Assembly: GCF_900113695.1 (NCBI RefSeq)
Contig: NZ_FOQH01000016.1
Location: 1 to 57,185, forward strand
Source of the DNA: Albimonas pacifica
GTDB taxonomy: Bacteria; Pseudomonadota; Alphaproteobacteria; Rhodobacterales; Rhodobacteraceae
DNA: 57,185 nt
Reading direction: 5' to 3'
Shown here piece after piece: positions 17,159 through 28,889 of this stretch. Each line of letters opens with the position of its first letter. The stretch's first letter is position 1. Made by a program: the position numbers and the translations under genes. The notes under the pieces were generated by a model. That model saw only the letters and a list, made by a program, of their open reading frames with translations, had not been told where the DNA came from and made no database searches.

Positions 17159-17200
17159 AGGGCCGGCGGGGAAGGACCCCCGCCGGCCCTCCGGCTTTTT
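17159..17200 (+). terminator. Terminator of rplU-rpmA
   Basis: A perfect 13-bp stem (17159-17171 with 17078-relative partner 17178-17190) and a six-base loop, followed after CCGGC by CTTTTT. Strong rho-independent terminator in the direction of rpmA. Confidence 0.85.
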
Positions 17201-17320
17201 CGGCGCAGGCCGGGCGCAGCGACGCCGAGGTCCGCGCCCCGCCGATTTCACGGCCGCCGGCCCAGCGTCCGCAAGAGGCGCCCCGGCAAGGGACGATCCC
17301 TTGGGAGGGAGTTGGAAGAG

Positions 17321-17862
17321 ATGCTGGACGGATTGCAGATCGCGCCCCTGATCGAAGCGGACCGGATGGTCCTGCGCCCGCCGCGCCGTCGCGACGCGGG
17401 GCTGATCGCGCTGTATCTCTCGGATGCGCGCGCCGCCAAGTCGCTGGCGCTGATCCCCCATCCCTATCCCCCCGGCGCCGCCGAGCAGATGATCGAGCGG
17501 GCGCTGGAGGGCAAGCGCTCCGGCCCGCTCTACGTGATGGACGCGACCCCCTCGGACGGTCCCGAGATGATCGGGCTGGTGTTCCTCAACAAGGAGCCGG
17601 AGGACGGCGTCTACCAGGTCTCCTACGTCGTGGGTCCCGCCTTCCGCAACACCGGCTACGCCACCGAGGCGGTGCTGGCGGTGCGCGACCACCTGTTCGG
17701 GGCGGGCGCCAAGGCGCTGACCGCGAAGGTCTACCAGGACAACGACGCCTCCGCCCACGTGTTGACCCGCGCGGGCTTCGATTACCTCGGCGAGGGCGAG
17801 GCGTATTCCGCCGCGCGCGGCGCCGTGGCGCCCACCTGGCGCTACAGGCTGGAGCGGGACCG

Positions 17863-17884
<22 letters not shown>
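17321..17884 (+). CDS. GNAT family N-acetyltransferase
   Basis: 187-residue acetyltransferase of the RimJ/RimL type. It shows the N-terminal strand RMVLRPPRRRDAGLIALY, the acetyl-CoA region VVGPAFRNTGYATEAV (an R-x-x-G-Y-A-T-E version of the P-loop-like motif) and the late motif DNDASAHVLTRAGFDYLGEGE. Such enzymes acetylate N-termini or small molecules; the substrate is not visible. The ATG at 17321 is used; a TTG nine bases earlier is closer to GGGAGGG. The next GNAT gene starts 22 bases before its stop, so the two are translated together. Confidence 0.85.
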
Positions 17885-21228
<3,344 letters not shown>

Positions 21229-21229
<1 letters not shown>

Positions 21230-22518
21230 TGGACGGATCGATCGCAAACGACGCGAAGACCCTCGACGTCCCGGCGGTCATGGCGGAGATGGGCCGCCGG
21301 GCGAAGGCGGCGGCGGCGGAGCTCGCCTACGCCCCGGCCTCGGCCCGCGACGCCGCCCTCCGCGCCGCCGCCGAGGCGATCGAGACGCGCGAGGCCGAGA
21401 TCCTCGCCGCCAACGCGAAGGACATGGACTTCGGCCGCGAGAAGGGCCTGAGCGAGGCGATGATGGACCGCCTGCTCCTCACCGCCCCCCGGGTCGCCGC
21501 GATGGCGCAAGGGTTGCGCGAGGTCGCCGCCCAGGAGGATCCCGTCGGCCGCGTGCTGGAGGAATGGACCCGCCCCAACGGACTCCATTTCCGAAAGGTG
21601 GCGACGCCCCTGGGCGTCATCGGCGTAATCTACGAGAGCCGGCCCAACGTCACCGCCGACGCGGGCGGCCTGTGCCTGAAGTCGGGCAACGCCGCGATCC
21701 TGCGCGGCGGCTCGGAGAGCTTCCACTCCGCCGGCGCGATCCACGCCTGCCTGCAGGAGGGGCTGCGCGCCGCGGGTCTGCCCGCCGACGCCATCCAGCG
21801 GGTGCCGACGCGGGACCGCGCCGCGGTGGGCGAGATGCTGACGATGCAGGGCGCGATCGACGTGATCATCCCGCGCGGCGGCAAGGGCCTCGTGGGCCGG
21901 GTGCAGGCCGAGGCGCGGGTGCCGGTCTTCGCCCACCTCGAGGGCATCTGCCACGTCTACGCCGACGCCGCCGCCGACCCCGAGAAGGCGCGCCGGGTGA
22001 TCCTGAACGCCAAGACCCGGCGCACGGGCATCTGCGGTTCGGCCGAGTGCCTGCTGATGCACCGCGGCTACGCCGCGGGGCAGGGGGCCGCGACCGTCGC
22101 CATGCTGATCGACGCGGGCGTCGAGGTGCGCGGCGACGCGGCCGTGCAGGCGCTCGACCCCCGGGTCGTCCCGGCCACGGACGCCGACTGGGGCCGCGAG
22201 TTCCTCGACATGATCATCGCGGCGAAAGTGGTGGACGACGTCGACGGGGCCATCGCCCATATCCAGCGCTACGGCTCCCAGCACACCGAGGCGGTGCTGA
22301 CCGAGGACGACGCGGTGGCGGAGCGCTTCTTCGCCCGGCTCGACAGCGCGATCCTCCTGCGCAACGCCTCGACCCAGTTCGCCGACGGCGGCGAGTTCGG
22401 CTTCGGCGCCGAGATCGGCATTGCCACCGGCAAGATGCACGCCCGCGGGCCGGTGGGGGCCAAGCAGCTGACTTCGTTCAAGTACCTGGTCGAGGGCGAC
22501 GGCACGACCCGGCCGTAA
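21229..22518 (+). CDS. proA: Glutamate-5-semialdehyde dehydrogenase (gamma-glutamyl phosphate reductase)
   Basis: 429-residue second enzyme of proline synthesis, reducing gamma-glutamyl phosphate with NADPH. The aldehyde-dehydrogenase fold is clear: [40 protein letters not shown], and the catalytic-cysteine segment [15 protein letters not shown]. The end [22 protein letters not shown] is the usual family terminus. The ATG overlaps the proB stop, with GGAGGAG 13 bases upstream in proB, so proB and proA are co-translated. No terminator is evident behind it. Confidence 0.97.
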
Positions 22519-22814
22519 CCCTCCTCCGAGCCGAGCGCAGGCGTCGGTCGCCGGCCGGCCGCCCGCCCCACGGGCGCCCCGGGCTTGACCCGGGGCCTCT
22601 CGCGGCGCGCCCCGGGCGCCGCCGCCTGCCGGTTCCCGCCTGCGGCCCCGGGCCGGGCGCGCCTGACGGTCGAACCGGCCCGGACGCGCTCCGCCCCTTG
22701 CGATGGGCGCAACGCCCGGAACGGCGCCGCGACGTCGCCGCGCCGGCCTGACGCGCGCGTCGGGAAAAGCATTGACAGCTCAGGGCCCCGGGCGGACGCT
22801 TTTCGCTTGCGGCA
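22519..22814 (+). other. proA-preA intergenic region with candidate promoter and flanking inverted repeat
   Basis: 296 bases. At 22574-22601 is a GC palindrome (GCGCCCCGGGCTTGACCCGG...) that recurs at 37561-37587 in another gap. Near preA, TTGACA at 22772-22777 is a perfect -35 box; the -10 position (GACGCT, 22795) is poor. GAAAAGC at 22764-22770 and GCTTTTC at 22798-22804 form a 7-bp inverted repeat that brackets this promoter and could bind a regulator. No RutR-like box is seen here. Confidence 0.45.
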
Positions 22815-23927
22815 ATGAACGGGGATGCTGTGCAGAACACTCTCGCCACGCGCTTCACGGGTCTCGACTTCGTCAATCCCTTCGTGCTGGCCTCCGCGCC
22901 GCCGACGGAGAGCAAGCGCAAGATCCTGAAAGCCTTCGAATCCGGCTGGGGCGGCGTCGTCACCAAGACCATCGGTCTGCACCCGGTCGAGAACGTCGCC
23001 GGTCCCAGGACCATCTTCCAGCGCGCCAGCGAGGCGAAACCCTACGTCTCGCGCGCCAAGCGCCCGGACAGCGTCTCGCATTCCTCGTGGAACTGGGAGC
23101 TGATCTCCGACCAGCCGCTGGAGCAGTGGCTGCCCGACCTCGAGGAGATCAAGACCACCTGGCCCGACCGGATGCTGATCGGCTCGATCATGGCCGGCGC
23201 GGGCGGGGTCGAGGAGATGAACAACTGGCGCAAGCTCGCCGTCGCCTGCGTGAACGCCGGCTGCGACGCGCTGGAGCTGAACCTGTCGTGCCCGCATATG
23301 GACCGCAAGGACATGGGCGCGCATATCGCCAATGACGAGGAGATCATCCGCTCGATCCTCGCCGCCGTGACGTCCGCGGTGGACGTGCCGATCTGGGTGA
23401 AGCTGACGCCCTCGACTTCGACGCTGACGGATGCGGCGGGGGCGGCCTACGCGGCCGGCGCCTCGGCGATCTCGCTGTGCAACACCTTCCCCTCGCTGCC
23501 GCTGATGGACCCCGAGACGATGAAGTTCGAGGTCGAGGTCGACGGGCTGACGACCTCCGGCGGGCAGGGGGGCCTCGCGATCCTCAACCAGGCGCTGCAG
23601 CGCGTCTCGGACATCTCGCGCGCCTATCCCGACCGCTCGATCTCCGGCATCGGCGGCATCAAGGGCTTCCACGAGGCGTTCAACTTCATCGTCCACGGCG
23701 CCGGCAACCTGCAGGTCTGCACCGCGGCGATGGAGGAGAAGGGCTCGGGCGGCATCGGCGTGCAGCTGATCCGGGAGCTGACCACGGACCTCTCCGACTA
23801 CCTCGCGCGCAAGGGCTTCTCCTCGATCGAGGAGTTCCGCGGCATCGCCCGCGAGCGGATCGTCGAGCACTCCAAGGTCCGTCGCAAGTCCGAGGCTTAC
23901 AACGGCGGCTACGTGAAGTCGGCCTGA
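22815..23927 (+). CDS. preA: PreA-like dihydropyrimidine dehydrogenase subunit (no ferredoxin domain)
   Basis: 370-residue FMN barrel protein related to dihydroorotate dehydrogenases and to the uracil-reducing domain of dihydropyrimidine dehydrogenase. FVNPFVLASAPPT, GGVVTKTIGLHPVENV, ELNLSCPHMDRKDMG, WVKLTPS and NLQVCTAAMEEKGSGG are recognisable. It would carry out the first step of reductive pyrimidine breakdown. Two oddities: the C-terminal 4Fe-4S segment of E. coli-type PreA is absent, and no preT is in the window. ATG at 22815 lacks a ribosome-binding site; GTG at 22830, after GGGGAT, is an alternative. It converges with rutR, overlapping by 19 bases. Confidence 0.8.
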   Translation: MNGDAVQNTLATRFTGLDFVNPFVLASAPPTESKRKILKAFESGWGGVVTKTIGLHPVENVAGPRTIFQRASEAKPYVSRAKRPDSVSHSSWNWELISDQPLEQWLPDLEEIKTTWPDRMLIGSIMAGAGGVEEMNNWRKLAVACVNAGCDALELNLSCPHMDRKDMGAHIANDEEIIRSILAAVTSAVDVPIWVKLTPSTSTLTDAAGAAYAAGASAISLCNTFPSLPLMDPETMKFEVEVDGLTTSGGQGGLAILNQALQRVSDISRAYPDRSISGIGGIKGFHEAFNFIVHGAGNLQVCTAAMEEKGSGGIGVQLIRELTTDLSDYLARKGFSSIEEFRGIARERIVEHSKVRRKSEAYNGGYVKSA

Positions 23928-24589
23928 GGATCCTCCTCGCCCCCGGGCCGGCCGGGGGCGAGGCCCTTGAGGAACAGGTCCTCCAGGAACCGGGCCGCGT
24001 CGTCGATATGGCCGTCGCCCTCGACGCCCATCACGATGCGGATCTGCACGTCGAAATCGGCGTAGTGCTGGGTGGTCGACCAGATCGCGAAGATCAGGTG
24101 GTAGGGGTCCACGCGCCGGATCTTGCCGTCCGCGATCCAGGTCCGGATCACCTCGACCTTCTCGGCCACCAGCGTCTTCAGGCGGCCGTGGAGATAGTCC
24201 TCGATCCGGGGCGCGCCCGACATCACCTCCGAGGCGAAGAGCCGGCTCTCGCGCGGGCGCTCGCGGGCCATGTCGAGCTTGCGGCGCAGGTAGTCGCGGA
24301 TCTCGCGCAGGGCGTCGCCCTCGGCCGAGAGCGCCTCCAGCGGCTCCAGCCAGTCCTCGAGCAGGCTCTCCATCAGGGCCGCGTGGATGTCCTCCTTGCG
24401 GCGGAAGTAGTAGAGGAGGTTGGGCTTGGACATGCCCGCCCCCTCGGCGATCGCGTCCAGCGTCGCCCCCTTGAACCCGTGCTGGGAGAAGGCCTCGAGC
24501 GCGCTGTCGAGGATCTTCTCCTCGTTCTCCTGCTGGATGCGGGTGCGCCGCTTGGTGCGGGCCGCGCGGGGGGGCTCGGCGACGCTCAC
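23909..24589 (-). CDS. rutR: RutR-like TetR family regulator of pyrimidine catabolism
   Basis: 226-residue TetR-family repressor. The HTH is ILDSALEAFSQHGFKGATLDAIAEGAGMSKPNLLYYF. The ligand domain closely follows E. coli RutR, including ESRLFASEVMSGAP, KVEVIRTWIADGKI and the highly characteristic PYHLIFAIWSTTQHYADF. RutR senses uracil or thymine. It lies inside the pyrimidine-degradation locus, and two RutR-like palindromes occur at 24742 and 30870. The start is GTG at 24589, overlapping the TGA of a 31-codon upstream frame; the ribosome-binding site is poor, so the start is uncertain by some residues. It converges with preA. Confidence 0.88.
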   Translation of the reverse strand: MSVAEPPRAARTKRRTRIQQENEEKILDSALEAFSQHGFKGATLDAIAEGAGMSKPNLLYYFRRKEDIHAALMESLLEDWLEPLEALSAEGDALREIRDYLRRKLDMARERPRESRLFASEVMSGAPRIEDYLHGRLKTLVAEKVEVIRTWIADGKIRRVDPYHLIFAIWSTTQHYADFDVQIRIVMGVEGDGHIDDAARFLEDLFLKGLAPGRPGGEEDPQADFT

Positions 24590-24708
24590 CGGCCGGGTCC
24601 GGGGCCGGCGCCGAGGAACCGGGCGCCGCCGGCGGAGGCGCCTGTTCGAGAGGCGGGGGTGCGCGCTGCTGTCGCCGTCATGGGCGGCTCGCCTCCGGGG
24701 TTTTCCTG

Positions 24709-24757
24709 TTGACGGTCGGGGCCGTCCTGCTAGCGTGAACTTTGACCAGACGGTTAA
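24709..24757 (+). promoter_or_regulatory. Promoter and RutR-like operator of the pyrimidine-degradation operon
   Basis: TTGACG at 24709-24714, a 16-base spacer and TAGCGT at 24731-24736 form a promoter reading toward the amidohydrolase gene. Six bases on, 24742-24757 is TTGACCAGACGGTTAA, which differs at only two positions from the E. coli RutR consensus TTGACCA-NN-TGGTCAA. An operator at the expected transcription start would repress by blocking RNA polymerase. The site lies between rutR (minus) and the operon (plus), so it may also control rutR. The same -35 and box spacing recurs at 30839-30885. Confidence 0.75.
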
Positions 24758-24994
24758 CTCGCCGCAAGAGCTTTCGCCGGTCCGGGGGCGGCCCGGCGGA
24801 GGCCGGAGGACCCCCGCGATGAACGCCAGCGCGACGCCAGACGCCCCGCGCGCCCGTCCCGGGCCCGACCGCGGCCGCCATCCCCTCTTCGCAGCTCCCC
24901 GACCCGGCCGCGCATCGCGCCGGCCCGATCCCGCCGCGCGTCGCGCGGACCCGAAGCACGTCGCGCATCGCGCGGAAACGACAGGCAGAACGTC

Positions 24995-26245
24995 ATGGCT
25001 GACCTTGGCTCGAACCTCCAGATCAACTCCGACCGGCTGTGGGACTCGATCCACGAGCTCGCGAAGATCGGGCCGGGGGTGCGCGGCGGCTCCAACCGCC
25101 AGACGCTGACCGACGCGGACGCGCAGGGGCGGGCGCTGTTCAAGTCCTGGTGCGACGCGGCCGGGATGACCATGGGCGTGGACAAGCTGGGCAACATGTT
25201 CGCGCGGCGCGAGGGCGAGGATCCCTCCCTGCCGCCGGTCTACATGGGCTCGCATCTCGACACCCAGCCCACCGGAGGGCGCTACGACGGCGTGCTCGGC
25301 GTGCTGGGGGGGCTGGAGGTGATCCGCACCCTCAACGACCTGAACGTGAAGACCAGGCATCCCATCGTGGTGGTCAACTGGACCAACGAGGAGGGCACCC
25401 GCTTCGCCCCCGCCATGCTCGCCTCGGGCGTCTTCGCCGGCGTGCACGACCTCGACTTCGCCTACGCGCGCACCGACGCCGAGGGCAAGAAGTTCGGCGA
25501 GGAGCTGGAGCGCATCGGCTGGAAGGGCGAGGAGCCCGTCGGGAACCGCCCGATGAAGGCGATGTTCGAACTCCACATCGAGCAGGGCCCGATCCTCGAG
25601 GCGGAAGGGAAGGACATCGGCGTCGTCACCCACGGCCAGGGCCTGTGGTGGCTGCAGGTGACGCTGACCGGCAAGGACGCGCACACCGGCTCGACGCCCA
25701 TGGCGATGCGGGTGAACGCGGGCCTCGGCATGGCCCGGATCACCGAGCTGGTGCACACCATCGCCATGGACCACCAGCCCGGCGCGGTCGGCGCCATCGG
25801 CCATGTCGAGGTCTACCCCAACTCGCGCAACGTGATCCCGGGCAAGACCGTGTTCACGGTCGACTTCCGCTCCCCCGACCAGGAGAAGCTCGACGCCATG
25901 CGCGCGCGGCTGGAGGCCGAGGCCCCGAAGATCGCCGCCGACCTCGGCCTCGGGATCGAGATCGAGCCCACCGGCCATTTCGACGTGGTGACCTTCGATC
26001 CGGGCTGCGTGAGCGCGGTGCGCAAGGCGGCCGAGTCGCTCGGCTATTCCCACATGGACATCATCTCCGGCGCCGGCCACGACGCCTGCTGGATCAAAAA
26101 GGTGGCCCCCACCTCGATGATCATGTGCCCCTGCGTGGACGGGTTGAGCCACAACGAGGACGAGGAGATCTCGCAGGAGTGGGCGGCCAAGGGCACGAAC
26201 GTGCTGCTGCGCGCGGTGCTGGAGACGGCGGAGATCGTGGGGTGA
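24995..26245 (+). CDS. pydC: N-carbamoyl-beta-alanine amidohydrolase / M20 family Zn hydrolase
   Basis: 416-residue metal-dependent amidohydrolase of the M20 (hydantoinase/carbamoylase) family. Metal-binding segments are GSHLDTQPTGG-YDG, NEEGTRF and HIEQGP; the dimerisation-domain sequence GKDAHTGSTPM and the late GAGHDA-W and SHNEDE are all intact. In this locus it most likely hydrolyses N-carbamoyl-beta-alanine to beta-alanine, CO2 and ammonia, the third step of the reductive pathway. Allantoate or hydantoin-derived substrates are possible for the family. A ~240-base leader separates it from the RutR-controlled promoter. The stop overlaps the next gene's possible GTG start. Confidence 0.88.
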   Translation: MADLGSNLQINSDRLWDSIHELAKIGPGVRGGSNRQTLTDADAQGRALFKSWCDAAGMTMGVDKLGNMFARREGEDPSLPPVYMGSHLDTQPTGGRYDGVLGVLGGLEVIRTLNDLNVKTRHPIVVVNWTNEEGTRFAPAMLASGVFAGVHDLDFAYARTDAEGKKFGEELERIGWKGEEPVGNRPMKAMFELHIEQGPILEAEGKDIGVVTHGQGLWWLQVTLTGKDAHTGSTPMAMRVNAGLGMARITELVHTIAMDHQPGAVGAIGHVEVYPNSRNVIPGKTVFTVDFRSPDQEKLDAMRARLEAEAPKIAADLGLGIEIEPTGHFDVVTFDPGCVSAVRKAAESLGYSHMDIISGAGHDACWIKKVAPTSMIMCPCVDGLSHNEDEEISQEWAAKGTNVLLRAVLETAEIVG

Positions 26246-26253
26246 TCCGCGGC

Positions 26254-26505
26254 ATGTTCAGCCTCGACGCTCCGCCCGAGAGTATTCGGCTCGCTCGGCG
26301 CCTGGGGATGGTCGGCCTCGTGCTCGTCATATTCGCGCCGATCGGCGTGGACGTCTGGACCGGCGAGGAATCGACCATGCGGGCGCTTTCCCGGGCGATC
26401 GGCTCGGCTGTCGGCTTGGCGCTCGGTGCGCTTGTCGTCTACGGAGTTCGGCGCCTCTTCGGCGCCCGCCGCCGCGGCGAAGAAACCAGGGAGAAGCTTG
26501 AATGA
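26254..26505 (+). CDS. Small two-helix membrane protein
   Basis: 83-residue protein with two predicted transmembrane helices: residues about 19-37 (MVGLVLVIFAPIGVDVW) and 51-69 (AIGSAVGLALGALVVYGV). A basic, charged tail follows (RRLFGARRRGEE). No family is recognised. It sits between the amidohydrolase and dihydropyrimidinase genes; its TGA overlaps the next ATG by four bases (ATGA). A GTG at 26242 overlapping the previous stop would add four residues. The start of the gene uses more AT-rich codons than its neighbours. It may assist transport or membrane association of the pathway, which is inference only. Confidence 0.6.
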   Translation: MFSLDAPPESIRLARRLGMVGLVLVIFAPIGVDVWTGEESTMRALSRAIGSAVGLALGALVVYGVRRLFGARRRGEETREKLE

Positions 26506-27962
26506 CCAAGGTGATCAAGGGCGGCACGATCGTCACCGCCGACCGCACGTATGAGGCCGACGTCCTGATCGACGGCGAGACGATCCTCGAGATCGGCGAG
26601 AACCTGAAGGGCGACGAGACCCTCGACGCCGAGGGCGCCTATGTCATGCCCGGCGGCATCGACCCGCACACCCACCTGGAAATGCCCTTCATGGGCACCA
26701 CCGCCGCCGAGACCTTCGAATCCGGCACCTTCGCCGCCGCCGCCGGGGGCACCACCATGCTGGTGGACTTCTGCCTGCCGGGCGAGGACGGATCCATCAG
26801 GAACGCGATCCTGGAGTGGGACCGCAAGTCGAAGGACCAGATCTCGGTCGACATCTCGTATCACATGGCCATCACCGGCTGGAACGAGAGCATCTTCGAG
26901 GAGATGAAATTCGCCGTCGACCGCGGCATCAACACGTTCAAGCACTTCATGGCCTACAAGGGCGCGCTGATGGTGCAGGACGACGAGATGTTCGCCTCGT
27001 TCAAGCGCTGCGCCGAGCTGGGCGCCATGCCGCTGGTCCATGCCGAGAACGGCGACATCGTGGCCGAGCTCCAGCAGAAATACCTCGCCGACGGGGTCAC
27101 CGGGCCCGAGGGCCACGCCTACTCCCGCCCCCCCGAGGTGGAGGGAGAGGCCGCCAACCGCGCGATCATGATCGCCGATGCGGCGGGCGTGCCGCTCTAC
27201 ATCGTCCACGTCTCCTGCGAGCAGGCCCACGAGGCGATCCGCCGGGCCCGCCAGAAGGGCATGCGCGTCTACGGCGAGCCGCTGATCCAGCACCTGACGC
27301 TCGACGAGAGCGAGTATTTCGACAAGGACTGGGACTACGCCGCCCGCCGGGTGATGTCGCCGCCGTTCCGCAACAAGGAGCATCAGAACGGCCTGTGGAA
27401 CGGTCTCTCCGCGGGCTCCCTGCAGGTGGTGGCCACCGACCACTGCGCCTTCTCGACCGAGCAGAAGCGGTTCGGCCTTGGCGACTTCACCAAGATCCCC
27501 AACGGCACGGGCGGCATCGAGGACCGGCTCTCGGTCCTGTGGACGCACGGCGTCGAGACCGGGCGGCTGACGCCCGAGGAGTTCGTGGCGGTCACCTCGA
27601 CCAACATCGCCAAGATCCTCAACGTCTATCCCCGCAAGGGCGCGATCCTGCCCGGGGCGGATGCGGACATCGTGGTCTGGGATCCCAAGGCCACCAGGAC
27701 CATTTCGGCGGCCACCCAGAAATCCATCATCGACTACAACGTCTTCGAGGGGTTCGAGGTGACGGGCCTGCCGCGCTACACGCTGTCGCGCGGGGACGTG
27801 GTCTGGGCCGCCGGCCAGAACTCGCAGCCCCAGCCCGGCCGGGGCAAGTTCATCCCGCGCCCCGCCTTCCCCGCGCCCAACAAGGCGCTGTCGACCTGGA
27901 AGGCCCTGACCGCGCCCCGGGCCATCCAGCGCGATCCGCTCAACATCCCCTCGGGGCTCTGA
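26502..27962 (+). CDS. pydB: Dihydropyrimidinase
   Basis: 486-residue zinc amidohydrolase that opens dihydrouracil/dihydrothymine to N-carbamoyl-beta-amino acids, the second step of the pathway. The metal ligands are visible: DPHTHLEMPF (His-x-His), the carboxylated lysine in FKHFMAYKGAL, HAENGD, VHVSCEQ, and the catalytic aspartate in ATDHC. The length is normal for the family. The start overlaps the membrane-protein stop, and the gene ends seven bases before the ABC ATPase start, so enzymes and importer form one operon. Confidence 0.95.
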   Translation: MTKVIKGGTIVTADRTYEADVLIDGETILEIGENLKGDETLDAEGAYVMPGGIDPHTHLEMPFMGTTAAETFESGTFAAAAGGTTMLVDFCLPGEDGSIRNAILEWDRKSKDQISVDISYHMAITGWNESIFEEMKFAVDRGINTFKHFMAYKGALMVQDDEMFASFKRCAELGAMPLVHAENGDIVAELQQKYLADGVTGPEGHAYSRPPEVEGEAANRAIMIADAAGVPLYIVHVSCEQAHEAIRRARQKGMRVYGEPLIQHLTLDESEYFDKDWDYAARRVMSPPFRNKEHQNGLWNGLSAGSLQVVATDHCAFSTEQKRFGLGDFTKIPNGTGGIEDRLSVLWTHGVETGRLTPEEFVAVTSTNIAKILNVYPRKGAILPGADADIVVWDPKATRTISAATQKSIIDYNVFEGFEVTGLPRYTLSRGDVVWAAGQNSQPQPGRGKFIPRPAFPAPNKALSTWKALTAPRAIQRDPLNIPSGL

Positions 27963-27968
27963 GCGTCG

Positions 27969-28781
27969 ATGAGCCAGGCCGCGGACGCGACCCCAGCCGC
28001 CGCGCCTCGATCGGTGATCGAGGCGCGCGACCTGTGCCTGACCTTCGCCACCAACGACGGGCCGGTGCATGCGCTCTCGGACGTGGACCTGACGATCCGG
28101 CAGGGCGACTTCGTCTCCTTCATCGGGCCCTCGGGCTGCGGCAAGACCACTTTCCTGCGGGTGATCGCGGACCTCGAGCGGCCGACCTCCGGCACGATCA
28201 CCGTCAACGGCATGACGCCCGAGGAGGCCCGGCGCGCCCGCGCCTACGGCTACGTCTTTCAGGCCGCCGCGCTCTATCCCTGGCGCACCATCGCCGGCAA
28301 CATCCGGCTTCCCATTGAAATCATGGGCTTCTCGAAGCCCGAGCAGGAGAAGCGGATCGACCGGGTGCTGAGGCTCGTGGAGCTCGACGGGTTCGGGAAG
28401 AAGTATCCCTGGCAGCTGTCGGGGGGGATGCAGCAGCGGGCCTCCATCGCCCGGGCGCTCGCCTTCGACGCGGACCTGCTCCTGATGGACGAGCCCTTCG
28501 GCGCGCTCGACGAGATCGTGCGCGATCACCTCAACGAGCAGCTCCTGAAGCTGTGGCGCACGACCGGCAAGACCATCGGCTTCGTCACCCACTCGATCCC
28601 CGAGGCGGTCTATCTCTCGACCCGCATCGTGGTGATGAGCCCGCGCCCCGGCCGGATCGTGGACGTGATCGAGAGCCCCCTGCCGCTGGAGCGCCCGCTC
28701 GACATCCGCGAGAGCCCCGAGTTCCTCGCCGTCGCCCACCGGGTGCGCGAGGGGCTGCGGGCGGGGCATTCCTATGACTGA
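27969..28781 (+). CDS. ABC transporter ATPase (SsuB/TauB-type), probable pyrimidine importer
   Basis: 270-residue ATPase of the nitrate/sulfonate/NMT1-type importer class. All motifs are intact: Walker A GPSGCGKTT, the Q-loop YVFQAAALYPW, signature LSGGMQQRASIARAL, Walker B LLLMDEPFGALDE and the H-loop FVTHSIPEA. Genomic context (dihydropyrimidinase upstream, two permeases and a binding protein downstream, RutR-like boxes) points to uptake of uracil, thymine or related pyrimidines. It is followed after two bases by a long inverted repeat. Confidence 0.92.
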   Translation: MSQAADATPAAAPRSVIEARDLCLTFATNDGPVHALSDVDLTIRQGDFVSFIGPSGCGKTTFLRVIADLERPTSGTITVNGMTPEEARRARAYGYVFQAAALYPWRTIAGNIRLPIEIMGFSKPEQEKRIDRVLRLVELDGFGKKYPWQLSGGMQQRASIARALAFDADLLLMDEPFGALDEIVRDHLNEQLLKLWRTTGKTIGFVTHSIPEAVYLSTRIVVMSPRPGRIVDVIESPLPLERPLDIRESPEFLAVAHRVREGLRAGHSYD

Positions 28782-28782
28782 A

Positions 28783-28886
28783 CGCCCCCGTAGGGCGCAT
28801 TTCAATGCGCCGTCCCCCGCTCCGACCCTGGCGCCGTCCCCGGTCCCGTTCCGCCATGGCGCATTGAAATGCGCCCTACGGGGGCG
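28783..28886. repeat. Perfect 29-bp inverted repeat (REP-like) between importer genes
   Basis: Arms 28783-28811 and 28858-28886 are perfectly complementary over 29 bp with a 46-base loop. Each arm itself contains the near-palindrome GGCGCATTTCAATGCGCC. It begins two bases after the ATPase stop and ends three bases before the permease ATG at 28890, so it occupies almost the whole space between the two genes. In RNA it would form a very stable hairpin that could protect upstream mRNA or lower downstream expression. It looks like a pair of REP-type palindromes in head-to-head order. Confidence 0.9.
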
Positions 28887-28889
28887 GCG

